This document shows positions 17,133-26,249 of a DNA stretch of 64,000 bases, one piece after another. The notes beneath the pieces were generated by a model. That model ran no database searches and was not told the DNA's origin. It saw only the letters and a list, made by a program, of their open reading frames with translations. Source of the stretch: Aquabacter spiritensis (GTDB lineage: Bacteria; Pseudomonadota; Alphaproteobacteria; Rhizobiales; Xanthobacteraceae); the NCBI RefSeq assembly GCF_004346185.1, contig NZ_SMAI01000008.1:161536-225535 (forward strand), read 5' to 3'. A program made the position numbers and the translations under genes. Position 1 is the first letter of the stretch. Every line of letters begins with the position of its first letter.

Positions 17133-18155
17133 ATGAAAATCTTGGTGACCGGCACGGCCGGCTTCATTGGTTACCATACGGCGCGCGCGCTCCTCGCACG
17201 CGGGGACGACGTCATCGGCCTTGATGCGGTGAACGCGTATTACGACGTCACCCTGAAGGAGGCGCGGCTCGCCGAGCTGGCCCGCGCCGCGCAGGAAAGT
17301 GCCGGCACCTATCGTTTTGTGCGTGGCGATCTCGCCGATCCCACGGCGCTGGCGGCGTGTTTCGGCGCAGGCGGGGTGGACCGGGTCATCCATCTCGCCG
17401 CACAAGCGGGCGTGCGGCATTCCATCACCCACCCCGAAGATTACGTGGCGTCGAATTTGGTCGGCTTCAGCGCCATCCTCGAAGCCTGTCGCCGGCACGC
17501 GGTCGCACATCTCACATATGCGTCGACATCGAGCGTCTACGGGGCGAACACGCGGCTGCCCTTCTCCGAGCATGCGGGCGCCGATCATCCACTGCAGTTT
17601 TACGCCGCCACCAAGCGCGCCAACGAACTGATGGCGCACTCTTACAGTCACCTGTTCCGGCTGCCGACCACGGGCTTGCGGTTCTTCACCGTCTATGGCC
17701 CCTGGGGGCGGCCCGACATGGCCCTGTTCCTGTTCACGCGACGGATTCTCGCGGGCGAGCCCATCGAGGTGTTCAATCACGGCCACCATACCCGAGACTT
17801 CACCTTCGTCGACGATATCGTCGAGGGCGTGGTGCGGGCGAGCGACCAGGTCGCGCAACCCGATCCGGACTGGAATTCGGACCGTCCCGATCCCGCGGCT
17901 TCCAATGCTCCGTTCCGGATCTTCAATATCGGCAACGACTCGCCGGTCCACCTGATCGACTATATCGAGGTGCTCGAGGACTGCCTCGGGCGCAAGGCGA
18001 TCAAGCAGATGATGCCGGCCCAACCCGGCGACGTGCCGGACACGCGGGCCGATGTTTCCGCGCTGATGGCCGCGGTGGGCTACCGGCCGAAGACTCCCGT
18101 CCGGGACGGGGTGGCGCGCTTCGTCGCGTGGTACCGCAGCTATTACGGTGCGTGA
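17133..18155 (+). CDS. UDP-glucuronate 4-epimerase (NAD-dependent epimerase)
   Basis: 340 residues from the ATG at 17133 ([15 protein letters not shown]). The frame is open upstream, but conserved sequence starts here. Motifs are TGTAGFIG, the catalytic serine region [16 protein letters not shown] and [19 protein letters not shown], the last being characteristic of CapI/LpsL-type UDP-glucuronate 4-epimerases. The product, UDP-galacturonate, would feed surface glycans. Its 3' end overlaps the convergent DUF2254 gene by 13 bp. It is isolated from the main glycan clusters by catabolic genes. Confidence 0.9.
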   Translation: MKILVTGTAGFIGYHTARALLARGDDVIGLDAVNAYYDVTLKEARLAELARAAQESAGTYRFVRGDLADPTALAACFGAGGVDRVIHLAAQAGVRHSITHPEDYVASNLVGFSAILEACRRHAVAHLTYASTSSVYGANTRLPFSEHAGADHPLQFYAATKRANELMAHSYSHLFRLPTTGLRFFTVYGPWGRPDMALFLFTRRILAGEPIEVFNHGHHTRDFTFVDDIVEGVVRASDQVAQPDPDWNSDRPDPAASNAPFRIFNIGNDSPVHLIDYIEVLEDCLGRKAIKQMMPAQPGDVPDTRADVSALMAAVGYRPKTPVRDGVARFVAWYRSYYGA

Positions 18156-19468
18156 GGATCGACGCGGCCCGATGCGGCCAGGACCTCGCCGCGCCGGGTT
18201 CGAATGAAGCGGCGGTAGCGATTGCGCACATCGTCGAGATCGTCCGCATTGGACACGCTGCGCTCGGCGTCGGCCAAGACCAGACCCGCATGGCGGGACA
18301 GCGTGGCGAGGCGGTGGGGCGCGGTTTCGCAACTGGCGATAGCGGCGAGCACCTCCAGCTGCCGGACGAGTACCGTCGCACTGCCGCGGGCATTCTGCCG
18401 GATCAGGTGGAACATGGAATCGGCGAGCCCGTCATAATCGACGTTGCGGACCACCAGGACCGGCTTGCCCTGCCGCATCACCACGCCACTGCGCAGATGG
18501 AACGGCCCGATGTCGCACAAGGCGGCGCCAAGCCGGTCCAGCACGCTCAGTGCGGTGTAGGGATCATTGATGCCCGGGGACAAAGCCCGCACGGCGACCT
18601 CGACCAGCTGACGCACGGCGAATTCGAGGTCTGCCGAAGACATGCGCTTCGAGCCGAGCGCGGTGGCCGCGCGGACCGCCTCTTGCGCCCCCTCGGTTTC
18701 CGGCGTCACCACCGCGATGGGCGAGCCCGGGAAGACATGATCGCCCGGACGGACGAGAAGGAGGATCTGCGCGTCCCTCTCCGCCGCCCAATCGGCGAGG
18801 CCGTCTGTGTCGAGCTCTTGCAGATATCCGCGCCGCGGATCGCACACCACCTGCCCATCGGACCAGATCGACGCATCCGGTGCCTCCGGTTGCGGCTCCT
18901 TGGTCGTGAGGCGCTGGATCGCGGCGCGCAGATCCTCTCCGACCAGGTCGATCACCGTATCGACATTGATGCGCGAGGCGATATGAGCCACGAAATAGAC
19001 CAAGGTCGCGACGCAGATCATAGCGAGGAACAGCCCAGCGCTGAGCGCCAGATGCGGGACGAACTCCCCCTCGTCCTGGGTGCGGATGCTGCGCAGGACC
19101 ATCAAGGCATAAGCGAAAGTGCCGAGAAAGATTCCGAGGGTGAGCTGGTTGCCCCGGTCGCGCGTGAAGTTGCGCAAAAGCCGGGGCCCCATCTGGCCCG
19201 CCGCGAGCGACAAGGCTGCGATGGTGATCGAGAAAACCGTGCCTGCGACGCCGATCGCGGACGACGCGATGGCGCCGAGCAGGGTCCGGGCGCCGGTGCC
19301 GCCGCCGTCATAGAGCCAGGTCTTGCGAAGCCCGTCCGTCAGGGAGTCGGTGCGATCCACATGGACGAGGCCCAAGGCCAGAAGAATGCCCGCTGCCACG
19401 GCCAGGCCGGGCACGACCCAGAAGGTCTCGCCGAGATCGTTGAACAGCTTTCGAATTCGAGCCTTCAC
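18143..19468 (-). CDS. DUF2254 family inner-membrane protein
   Basis: 441 residues. Four hydrophobic segments occupy the first 165 residues, with the family motif [24 protein letters not shown] between the second and third. A soluble C-terminal half follows with [22 protein letters not shown], also conserved in DUF2254. The function of this family is unknown. The gene stands alone between an epimerase (convergent) and the acyl-CoA dehydrogenase operon (upstream, same strand, separated by a stem-loop). Confidence 0.85.
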   Translation of the reverse strand: MKARIRKLFNDLGETFWVVPGLAVAAGILLALGLVHVDRTDSLTDGLRKTWLYDGGGTGARTLLGAIASSAIGVAGTVFSITIAALSLAAGQMGPRLLRNFTRDRGNQLTLGIFLGTFAYALMVLRSIRTQDEGEFVPHLALSAGLFLAMICVATLVYFVAHIASRINVDTVIDLVGEDLRAAIQRLTTKEPQPEAPDASIWSDGQVVCDPRRGYLQELDTDGLADWAAERDAQILLLVRPGDHVFPGSPIAVVTPETEGAQEAVRAATALGSKRMSSADLEFAVRQLVEVAVRALSPGINDPYTALSVLDRLGAALCDIGPFHLRSGVVMRQGKPVLVVRNVDYDGLADSMFHLIRQNARGSATVLVRQLEVLAAIASCETAPHRLATLSRHAGLVLADAERSVSNADDLDDVRNRYRRFIRTRRGEVLAASGRVDPHAP

Positions 19469-19535
19469 GGCGTCCCCCGTCGACGCCGGCGCCTCGGCGG
19501 AAAGAACGGTGCTGGTGCACCTGTGCGCAGGGAGT

Positions 19536-19561
19536 GAACCGCACGGCCGCGCCTGCGGTTC
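19536..19561 (-). terminator. Stem-loop after the acyl-CoA operon
   Basis: Arms GAACCGCA (19536-19543) and TGCGGTTC (19554-19561), eight base pairs and a ten-base loop, lie 17 bases past the acyl-CoA dehydrogenase stop. No T-tract follows, so it is a possible rather than certain terminator. Confidence 0.5.
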
Positions 19562-19578
19562 CGCACCGCCTGTCGCGA

Positions 19579-20706
19579 TCAGGCACCGATGGCGCGGGCG
19601 ATGATGATCTTCTGAATGTCGGACGTGCCTTCGTAGATCTGGCAGACCCGGACGTCGCGATAGATCCGCTCGACCGGAAAATCGGCGAGATAGCCATAGC
19701 CGCCGAAGGTCTGCAGCGCGCGCGAAACGATCCGCTCGGCGGCCTCGGAGGCGAACAGTTTCGCAATGGCGGCCTCGGTGAGGCAGGGAATGCCGGCATC
19801 CTTCAGCCGCGCCGCGCTGAGGACGAGCTGTGTCGCGGCCTCGAGGTCGGCCCGCATCTCGGCGAGGCGGAATGCCACCGCCTGATGGTCGAAGATCGCC
19901 TTGCCGAACGCCCGCCTCTCCTTGGCATAAGCGAGGGCCGCCGTGTAGGCGGAGCGCGCCATGCCGACGCTCTGCGCGGCGATTCCGATCCGCCCGGTTT
20001 CGAGCGAGGAGAGGGCGATGCGATAGCCCTCCCCCTCCTCCCCGATGCGGAATTCGGATGGCACTTCGAGATCCTCGAAGCGCAGCGAACAGGTGTCGGA
20101 GGCCCTTTGGCCGAGCTTGTCCTCGACCTTGGCGACGACATAGCCCTTGGCCGAGGTCGGCACCAGAAAGGCGGTGATGGGGCTCTTGGTCGCCGCCCCC
20201 TCGACCCGCGCGAACAGGATGATCCAGCCGCCGATGGCGCCGGACGTGATGAATTCCTTGCCGCCATTCAGCACATAGCGGTCGTTGTGCCGCACGGCGC
20301 GGGTGGCGAGCGCGCCGGCATCGGACCCGGCCTCGGCCTCGGTCAGGCCGAACGCGCCGATAAAGTTGCCGCGCGCCGCCGGTCGCAGCACCTGCGCTTT
20401 CTGGTCCGGCGTGCCGTAGCGCTCCAGAATGGCGTTGAAGGGGGCATTGTGGACGCTCATGACGGTGGAGACCGCTCCGTCGCCGGCCGCCACTTCGATG
20501 AGGGCGAGCGCGTAGCTGACATAATCGGCGCCGGCCCCGTCATGCTCCGGCGCCACCGTCATGCCCATGAAGCCGAGCTCGGCGAGGCTGCGGAACACCT
20601 CCGGCTCGATCCGCTTCTCGCGGTCGCGCCGCGCGGCGCCGGGCGCCAGCACCGCGCGCGAGAAGGCGGCGGCGGTCTCCTGGATCAGGCGCTGTTCTTC
20701 GGTCAC
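19579..20706 (-). CDS. Acyl-CoA dehydrogenase
   Basis: 375 residues from GTG 20706, preceded by GAGGAGG at suitable spacing; the frame is open upstream without homology. The FAD-dependent family is clear from GAFGLTEAEAGSDAGAL, SLRFEDLEVP, and the C-terminal TFGGYGYLADFPVERIYRD with the catalytic glutamate in IYEGTSD. It introduces a 2,3-double bond into a CoA ester. It is the last gene of a minus-strand operon with two SDRs, two PPC-domain proteins and an acyl-CoA synthetase. Together these outline activation and beta-oxidation-like degradation of a carboxylic acid. Confidence 0.92.
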   Translation of the reverse strand: MTEEQRLIQETAAAFSRAVLAPGAARRDREKRIEPEVFRSLAELGFMGMTVAPEHDGAGADYVSYALALIEVAAGDGAVSTVMSVHNAPFNAILERYGTPDQKAQVLRPAARGNFIGAFGLTEAEAGSDAGALATRAVRHNDRYVLNGGKEFITSGAIGGWIILFARVEGAATKSPITAFLVPTSAKGYVVAKVEDKLGQRASDTCSLRFEDLEVPSEFRIGEEGEGYRIALSSLETGRIGIAAQSVGMARSAYTAALAYAKERRAFGKAIFDHQAVAFRLAEMRADLEAATQLVLSAARLKDAGIPCLTEAAIAKLFASEAAERIVSRALQTFGGYGYLADFPVERIYRDVRVCQIYEGTSDIQKIIIARAIGA

Positions 20707-20743
20707 GTCCGCCCCTCCTCTTTCGGTTCGCGCCGGTCGGGCG

Positions 20744-21505
20744 CTATCGCGGCGGCATGCGCAGCGCGCCGTCGAGCCGGATGACCTCGCCGTTGAGCAT
20801 GGGATTGCCGACGATATGGAGCACCAGATCGGCATATTCCTCCGGCCGGCCGAGCCGCGAGGGAAACGGCACGCTGGCGCCGAGACTGTCCTGCACCGCC
20901 TGCGGCAGGCCCCGCAGCATCGCCGTCTCGAAGATGCCGGGCGCAATGGTCATGGCGCGGATGCCGGCGCCTGCGAGTTCGCGGGCCACCGGAAGCGTGA
21001 GCCCGGCCACGCCGGCTTTGGAGGCGGCATAGGCCGCCTGCCCGATCTGCCCATCGAAAGCGGCGATCGAGGCGGTCGACACGATCACCCCCCGCTCTCC
21101 TCCTGCCAGAGGGTCGAGCGCCGCCGCTCCGGCGGCGAACAGGCGGATCATGTTGAAGGTGCCGATGAGATTGATCTCGATCACGCGCCGGAAGGCGTCG
21201 AGGTCGAGCGGGCCATTGCGGCCCACGACTTTCCCGGCATCCGCCACACCGGCGCAGTTCACCAGGATGCGCGCCGGACCGTGCGCGGCAGCGGCCGCTT
21301 CGACGGCGGCCACAGCGCTCTCGGCGCGCGCGACGTCGCAGCCGAAGGCGGCGCCACCGATCTCTTCGGCGACGGCGCGGGCCCCTGCCTCGTTGAAATC
21401 GAGCAGCGCCACTTTCGCGCCGGCCGCCGAAAGTGCCCGCGCGGTGGCCGCGCCGAGCCCCGAAGCGGCCCCCGTGATCAGAGCGGCGTGTCCTTGAACC
21501 TGCAT
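20744..21505 (-). CDS. SDR oxidoreductase, 3-hydroxyacyl-CoA dehydrogenase type-2-like
   Basis: 253 residues from ATG 21505; upstream in-frame codons are not conserved. Motifs: GAASGLG, NCAGVADAG, the catalytic STASIAAFDGQIGQAAYAASK, and ITIAPGIFETAM-like APGIFETAML. The pattern, including FDGQIGQAAYAASKAG, matches the type-2 3-hydroxyacyl-CoA dehydrogenase (HSD17B10-like) subgroup. It would oxidise a 3-hydroxyacyl-CoA after the dehydrogenase step. It is 37 bp upstream of the dehydrogenase in the same operon. Confidence 0.85.
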   Translation of the reverse strand: MQVQGHAALITGAASGLGAATARALSAAGAKVALLDFNEAGARAVAEEIGGAAFGCDVARAESAVAAVEAAAAAHGPARILVNCAGVADAGKVVGRNGPLDLDAFRRVIEINLIGTFNMIRLFAAGAAALDPLAGGERGVIVSTASIAAFDGQIGQAAYAASKAGVAGLTLPVARELAGAGIRAMTIAPGIFETAMLRGLPQAVQDSLGASVPFPSRLGRPEEYADLVLHIVGNPMLNGEVIRLDGALRMPPR

Positions 21506-21623
21506 GACGATCGTCCCGATTGGTCCCGCACGGAAGGCCCCGCCCGGGTTCGTGTCAATCCGCGCCCCCGCCGGGCGGGTGGCCGCCGTCCCGGCAGCCG
21601 GCATTTTCGCCTCAGGCGCAAAT

Positions 21624-22385
21624 CTACTGGCCGATCAGCCCCCCGGCGGCGAAGCCACCATCGACCCCCAGGGTCTGGCCCGTGACGAAGCCGGATTTGG
21701 TCCCGTCGAGGAGAAACGCGATCGCGCCGGCGACCTCGCCCGGCGCCGCATAGCGCTTCATCGGCACCGTCCGCATCCAAGCCGCGCGGGCCTCATTGGT
21801 ATGCAACGCCTTGACGAGGGGCGTTTCGATCGGCCCCGGCGCGACGGCATTCACCCGCACATTGTCGGCGGCGAGTTCCACCGCCATCACCTGGGTCAGG
21901 AGGATAACCCCGGCCTTGGAGGAGCCATAGGCCGAGCGGCCGAGATTGCCCCTCTGGCCGGACACAGAGGCGATATTGACGATCGAACCGCCGCCATTCG
22001 CCTTCATCGCCCGCGCCGCCTCCCGCGCCACGACAAAGGTGCCGACCAGATTGACGTCGAGGATCTTGCGGAACAGGTCGGCCGACGTGTCGAGGGCCGG
22101 AACGTCGCGGGCGATGCCCGCGCAATTCACGACGCCGCGCAGCGGCCCGAAGTCGCGGTCGACAGCCGCGACCGTCTCGACCACAGCCGGCTCGTCCGTG
22201 ACATCGAGCTGAAGAACCCGCAGCGCATTGCCGTGACCTGCGAGCGCGGCCTGGGTCGCAGCGAGATTCGCCTCGGAGACGTCGGCGGCGACGACCCGCC
22301 AACCCGCCTTCAGCAAGTCCTCCACCAGCGCGAGACCGATCCCCGAGGCCCCTCCCGTTACCAGGACGCTTCCATGATCCGGCAC
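21624..22385 (-). CDS. SDR family NAD(P)-dependent oxidoreductase
   Basis: 253 residues. It has GGASGIG, NCAGIARD, NIASVSGQRG, YGSSK and a closing GVDGGFAAGG, so it is a complete classical SDR of the FabG-like group. It differs clearly from the neighbouring SDR, so it is a separate activity in the pathway rather than a recent duplication. The gap of 118 bp to the next SDR and 45 bp to the PPC gene is consistent with one operon. Confidence 0.85.
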   Translation of the reverse strand: MPDHGSVLVTGGASGIGLALVEDLLKAGWRVVAADVSEANLAATQAALAGHGNALRVLQLDVTDEPAVVETVAAVDRDFGPLRGVVNCAGIARDVPALDTSADLFRKILDVNLVGTFVVAREAARAMKANGGGSIVNIASVSGQRGNLGRSAYGSSKAGVILLTQVMAVELAADNVRVNAVAPGPIETPLVKALHTNEARAAWMRTVPMKRYAAPGEVAGAIAFLLDGTKSGFVTGQTLGVDGGFAAGGLIGQ

Positions 22386-22430
22386 GCTCTTCTCCCATGT
22401 CCGAAGTTTCTTATGCGCCTGTGCGCGGCT

Positions 22431-22823
22431 TTAGCTGTCACCCGCGATCCATTCCTCGAGCGCGAGTTCGAAGGTGACGCAGACCGGATTGCGCCCGGCG
22501 AGAAAGCGCCCGCCATAGACCCGGCCCTGCGCATCCGACACCGTGCCGAACAGGCAGGCCTCAAGAGTGCCGTCGATGGTGCGGACCTCGCCGGAAAGGC
22601 TCAGCGTCTCGACCGCGGCACCGCGCACGTGAACCTCCGCCCCTCCGGCGGCTTGGAGCCAAGCCTCCGTCAGGCTGCCCAGGCTGGCGCGCACCAGGGC
22701 GGCTGCAAAGCCGTTCTCCGCACACACCGCTTCCACGGCGCCGACCAGATCCTCGTTCGGGCGGATGCGCGCATAAAGCAGCCGCCCCGTGCGGCCCACT
22801 TCCAGCCGGATCTCAGACGGCAT
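22431..22823 (-). CDS. PPC (DUF296)-domain protein, second of a tandem pair
   Basis: 130 residues from ATG 22823 (MPSEIRLEVGRTGRLLYARI). The fold-typical segments are RTGRLLYARIRPNEDLVGAVEAVC and DAQGRVYGGRFLAGRNPVCVTFELAL. PPC domains form trimers and occur in plant AT-hook proteins and as small bacterial proteins of unknown function. It overlaps the first PPC gene by 11 bp. The usual metal-binding histidines are poorly kept (HVRG only), so it may be the non-catalytic partner. Function in acyl-CoA metabolism is inferred only from the operon. Confidence 0.72.
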   Translation of the reverse strand: MPSEIRLEVGRTGRLLYARIRPNEDLVGAVEAVCAENGFAAALVRASLGSLTEAWLQAAGGAEVHVRGAAVETLSLSGEVRTIDGTLEACLFGTVSDAQGRVYGGRFLAGRNPVCVTFELALEEWIAGDS

Positions 22824-23352
22824 GAGCGCGCTCCACCGGAACGGGATGGAACACCGACATGGCGGTCTCGGGGTCGGGCCTCTGCGCGATCCAGACCGCC
22901 GCGAACATGCGGGCATGGACGACGGGGGGATCGTCTCCCACGATCGCCGCATGCGGCAGGACATGGCCGCCGAACACCGAACCCTGCGCATCGCAGAAGA
23001 GGGCGTGGCAATGAACCAGCGGGAGCCCGCCGGCATCCCGCCCGAGCGCGCCGCCGCCGCCGATCGCCGCCGCAGGTCCGGCCTCGATCGGATCGGAATA
23101 GCGCGCGACCTGCGGCCCCTCGGGATTGGGCGCGGCGATGCAATAGCTCAGCCGGGAGAAGGCGCCGCCCTGCAGCGTGAACACGGCCGAAGCGACGCCG
23201 TTTTGGCCGAGCGCCGCGACCAGACACGCATGCAGCGACCGGCCGGGAAGCAGGTGGAACCGCACCGCCCGCCCGCGCGCCTCGGCGCGGCTCTCGCGGC
23301 GGTTCGGCGCGACGGGCCCGGGATGACGCAGCAGGCGCGGCATGGTGGTCAC
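22813..23352 (-). CDS. PPC (DUF296)-domain protein, first of a tandem pair
   Basis: 179 residues. The domain is recognisable from FHLLPGRSLHACLVAALGQNG, LPLVHCHALFCDAQG and SVFGGHVLPHAAI, with the HCH and GGH histidines that in some family members bind metal. Its ATG overlaps the acyl-CoA synthetase stop (ATGA), and its end overlaps the second PPC gene, so the three are translationally coupled. Two unequal copies suggest a heteromeric complex. No enzyme activity is established for this group. Confidence 0.72.
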   Translation of the reverse strand: MTTMPRLLRHPGPVAPNRRESRAEARGRAVRFHLLPGRSLHACLVAALGQNGVASAVFTLQGGAFSRLSYCIAAPNPEGPQVARYSDPIEAGPAAAIGGGGALGRDAGGLPLVHCHALFCDAQGSVFGGHVLPHAAIVGDDPPVVHARMFAAVWIAQRPDPETAMSVFHPVPVERAHAV

Positions 23353-24929
23353 GCCGACCGCTCCAGAACGGCCGCGATCGGCAGGTCGCCGCGCGCCTCA
23401 AGCGCCTCCCGCACCATTTTTTTGGTGATCTTGCCATAGGCCGATTTCGGCAGCGCGTCCCACAGGAAGACACGGCGGGGCAGCTTGTAGCGCGCCACCT
23501 TGCCGTCGAGAAAGGCGAGCAATTCGGCCTCGCTCACCGTAGCCTCGGGGCGCGGCACGCACACCGCCACACCGACCTCCCCCCACACCGGATCGGGAAC
23601 GCCGAGGATCGCCACCTCCGCCAAGGCGGGATGCGCCAGAAGCTTCTCCTCGACCTCGCGGGGATAGACGTTCGAACCGCCCGATATGTACATGTCGGAG
23701 GCCCGGCCCGTAATGTAGACGAAGCCCTGCGCGTCCATGTGGCCGAGATCGCCGGTGCGGAACCAGCCGTTGCGGAAGGCGGCCGCATTGGCTTCGGGAT
23801 TGTTGTAATAGCCGGCGAACACCGCGAGACCTGCGACGCAGATCTCGCCGGTCTCGAACGGCGCCCGCTCCCGCCCCGACTCGTCCTGGATCTGCACCTG
23901 CATGCCGGTGCGCTCGAAACCGCAGGTGCCGAGCTTGAGGTTCGGGCCGTCCTCCGGCTCGTGATCGGCGGGGGGCAGGACGGTGATGTTGCCGGTCACT
24001 TCGCCGAGGCCGAAATATTGCACCAGCACCTTGCCGAGCTTGGCGAGGGCGCGCTTCTGATCCTCCCGGTACATCGGCGCGCCGGCATAGATCACGTAGC
24101 GCAGGCTGGAATGGTCGTAGGCGTCGACGCTCGGATGTTCGACCAGAAGCTTGGTGATGGTCGGGACGGTGAAGAGATTGGTGACGCGCCAGGTCTCGAC
24201 CAGCCGCCACGCCTCCGCGACGTCGAACTTTTCCGCCGCGAGAAGGATGGTCTTGGCCGCCCGCGCGGTTTGGACCAATTGGTGGATGCCGGCGCCGTGC
24301 GACAGCGGGGCGACCACCAGGGAGGCGTCCGCATGGGTCGTTCCCGGCATCAGGTCGCAGAGATGATTGGTGATGACGAAGCCCATCTGGCCATGGGTCA
24401 GCACCGCCGCCTTGGGGCGCCCGGTCGTGCCGGAGGTGAAGAAGAACCAGCAGGGATCGTCGTGCTCGACATCCGCCGGCACCACGGCGGCACCGCGATG
24501 GGCGGCGACCACCGACTGATACGTCGGCCCGAACGGGGCCGCACCGATTGCGATCACCGTTGTGATCGCGGGCGCTTCGCGCCGGACCGCCGCCACATGG
24601 TCGGGAAAGTCGGCATGGCAGATCATCGCCCGCGCACCGGAGGCGGTGGCGAGATAGGCCACCTCGTCGGGGGTCTGGCGGAAATTGGTCGGCACCCAGA
24701 CCGCACCGAGCCGGAAACAGGCGAACATGCTCTCGAACATTTCGAGGCAATTCTTGGACTGGACCAGAACCCGGTCGCCCTTGGCGATGCCGCGCGCGGC
24801 AAGGCCGGCGGTCATGGCATCGACGCGGGCGTCCATTTCCGCCCAGGTGACGGTGGTGTCCCCGTGGACGAAGCCGACGGCCTCGGGGAACCGCCGCGCC
24901 GCCTGGCGCAGGACGTGGGAGAGATTCAT
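23349..24929 (-). CDS. Class I adenylate-forming acyl-CoA synthetase
   Basis: 526 residues from ATG 24929 (MNLSHVLRQAARRFPEAVGF); the frame is open upstream without conservation. Adenylation motifs are in order: FFFTSGTTGRPKAAVLTH, YFGLGEVTG, WFRTGDLGHMD, and the C-terminal lysine in SAYGKITKK. The enzyme activates a carboxylic acid through an acyl-adenylate to its CoA ester. It is the first gene of the operon with the PPC pair, SDRs and acyl-CoA dehydrogenase. A TRAP importer lies divergently upstream, which may bring in the acid. Confidence 0.92.
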   Translation of the reverse strand: MNLSHVLRQAARRFPEAVGFVHGDTTVTWAEMDARVDAMTAGLAARGIAKGDRVLVQSKNCLEMFESMFACFRLGAVWVPTNFRQTPDEVAYLATASGARAMICHADFPDHVAAVRREAPAITTVIAIGAAPFGPTYQSVVAAHRGAAVVPADVEHDDPCWFFFTSGTTGRPKAAVLTHGQMGFVITNHLCDLMPGTTHADASLVVAPLSHGAGIHQLVQTARAAKTILLAAEKFDVAEAWRLVETWRVTNLFTVPTITKLLVEHPSVDAYDHSSLRYVIYAGAPMYREDQKRALAKLGKVLVQYFGLGEVTGNITVLPPADHEPEDGPNLKLGTCGFERTGMQVQIQDESGRERAPFETGEICVAGLAVFAGYYNNPEANAAAFRNGWFRTGDLGHMDAQGFVYITGRASDMYISGGSNVYPREVEEKLLAHPALAEVAILGVPDPVWGEVGVAVCVPRPEATVSEAELLAFLDGKVARYKLPRRVFLWDALPKSAYGKITKKMVREALEARGDLPIAAVLERSA

Positions 24930-25162
24930 GACACGCTTGGTACAGGGGACGATGCCGCCCCGCGGCGCCGCGGATCCGGCGCGTCCTTCCCCATGATCCA
25001 TGCAATGGACCTTATACTTAAGTTGCGTTAGAGACCCGACGACAAGTTCGGGGCGAGACTGTATCTCTCGGCCATCGCCCCTCACAAGGGGCGGACAAGA
25101 ACCGGCCCCGAAGCGGGCCCGCGAGGAAGCCGGCCCGCCGGGCCGCCAAGGAGGAGGTCGTC
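24930..25162. promoter_or_regulatory. Divergent promoter region between acyl-CoA operon and second TRAP operon
   Basis: 233 bp. The A/T-richest part, around 25010-25024, contains ACTTAAGT (a perfect 8-base palindrome) preceded by CTTATA, a plausible -10/operator site shared by the two operons. The plus side ends in a very strong Shine-Dalgarno, AAGGAGGAGG, at about 25148-25157. Confidence 0.4.
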
Positions 25163-26182
25163 ATGGGTCTGAGCCGTCGCAGCCTGTTGAAGGCGGGCGC
25201 CGCCACCGCATTCGTGGGCGGAATCGCAGCGCCGTTCGTCGCCCGCGCCCAGAGCGCGGAATTCTCCTACAAATACGCCAACAATCTTCCGGTCACGCAC
25301 CCCATGAACGTGCGGGCCAACGAGATGGTGGAGGCGATCCGCAAGGAGACCAACGGGCGGGTCGAGATCAAGGTATTCCCCTCCAGCCAGCTCGGCGGCG
25401 ACACCGACATGCTGAGCCAGCTGCGCTCGGGCGGCATCGAATTCTTCACCCTCTCCCCGCTCATCCTCTCAACGCTCGTCCCCAACGCCTCGATCAGCGG
25501 GATCGGCTTTGCCTTCCCGAACTACGATACGGTCTGGAAGGCGATGGATGGCGAGCTCGGCGCCTATGTGCGGGGCCAGATCGGCAAGTTCGGCCTCGTG
25601 GCGATGGACAAGATCTGGGACAACGGCTTCCGCCAGACCACCACCTCGACCAAGCCGATCGAGAGCGCGGCCGATTTCAAGGGCCTGAAGATCCGGGTTC
25701 CGGTCTCGCCGCTCTGGACTTCGATGTTCAAGGCGTTCGATTCCGCCCCGGCCTCGATCAATTTCGCCGAGGTCTATACCGCGCTCCAGACCAAGGTGGT
25801 CGACGCCCAGGAGAACCCGCTCGCCATCATCGCCACGGCGAAGCTGTTCGAGGTGCAGAAATATTGCTCCCTCACCAACCATATGTGGGACGGCTTCTGG
25901 TTCCTCGCGAACCGCCGCGCCTTCGAGCGGCTGCCGGAGGATCTGCGCGCCATCGTCGCGAAGAACGTCAATGCCGCCGGGGAGAAGGAGCGCGCCGACG
26001 TCGCTGCGCTCAACGCCTCGCTGCGCAAGGAGCTGACCGACAAGGGCATGGTGTTCAACGAGACCAAGCCCGACAGCTTCCGCGACAAGCTCCGCTCCGC
26101 CGGCTTCTATGCCGAGTGGAAGGGCAAATATGGCGACGAAGCCTGGTCGCTGCTGGAGAAATATTCCGGCCAGCTGTCCTGA
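25163..26182 (+). CDS. dctP: TRAP transporter substrate-binding protein (DctP family, Tat-type signal)
   Basis: 339 residues. The signal has a twin-arginine motif (SRRSLLKAGAATAF) and a cleavage region VARA-Q, so export is probably by Tat. The mature part is a DctP fold: FSYKYANNLPVTHPMN, LGGDTDMLSQLRSGG, and FKGLKIRVP preceding the ligand arginine. The strongest Shine-Dalgarno in the region precedes it. It is unlike the binding protein at 12779. The fused permease follows after 67 bp with a GC hairpin between. Confidence 0.9.
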   Translation: MGLSRRSLLKAGAATAFVGGIAAPFVARAQSAEFSYKYANNLPVTHPMNVRANEMVEAIRKETNGRVEIKVFPSSQLGGDTDMLSQLRSGGIEFFTLSPLILSTLVPNASISGIGFAFPNYDTVWKAMDGELGAYVRGQIGKFGLVAMDKIWDNGFRQTTTSTKPIESAADFKGLKIRVPVSPLWTSMFKAFDSAPASINFAEVYTALQTKVVDAQENPLAIIATAKLFEVQKYCSLTNHMWDGFWFLANRRAFERLPEDLRAIVAKNVNAAGEKERADVAALNASLRKELTDKGMVFNETKPDSFRDKLRSAGFYAEWKGKYGDEAWSLLEKYSGQLS

Positions 26183-26207
26183 TCACGCCATTTCCCGATC
26201 ACCTGCG

Positions 26208-26224
26208 GGGGCGCGGCGCGCCCC
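26208..26224 (+). terminator. GC stem-loop between DctP and the fused permease
   Basis: GGGGCGC-GGC-GCGCCCC, seven base pairs with a three-base loop, in the 67-bp gap. As there is no T-tract and the permease follows, it is probably an mRNA processing or stability element that raises DctP relative to the permease. Confidence 0.5.
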
Positions 26225-26249
26225 TGCCTCTTCGAGGGACCGGACCGAC

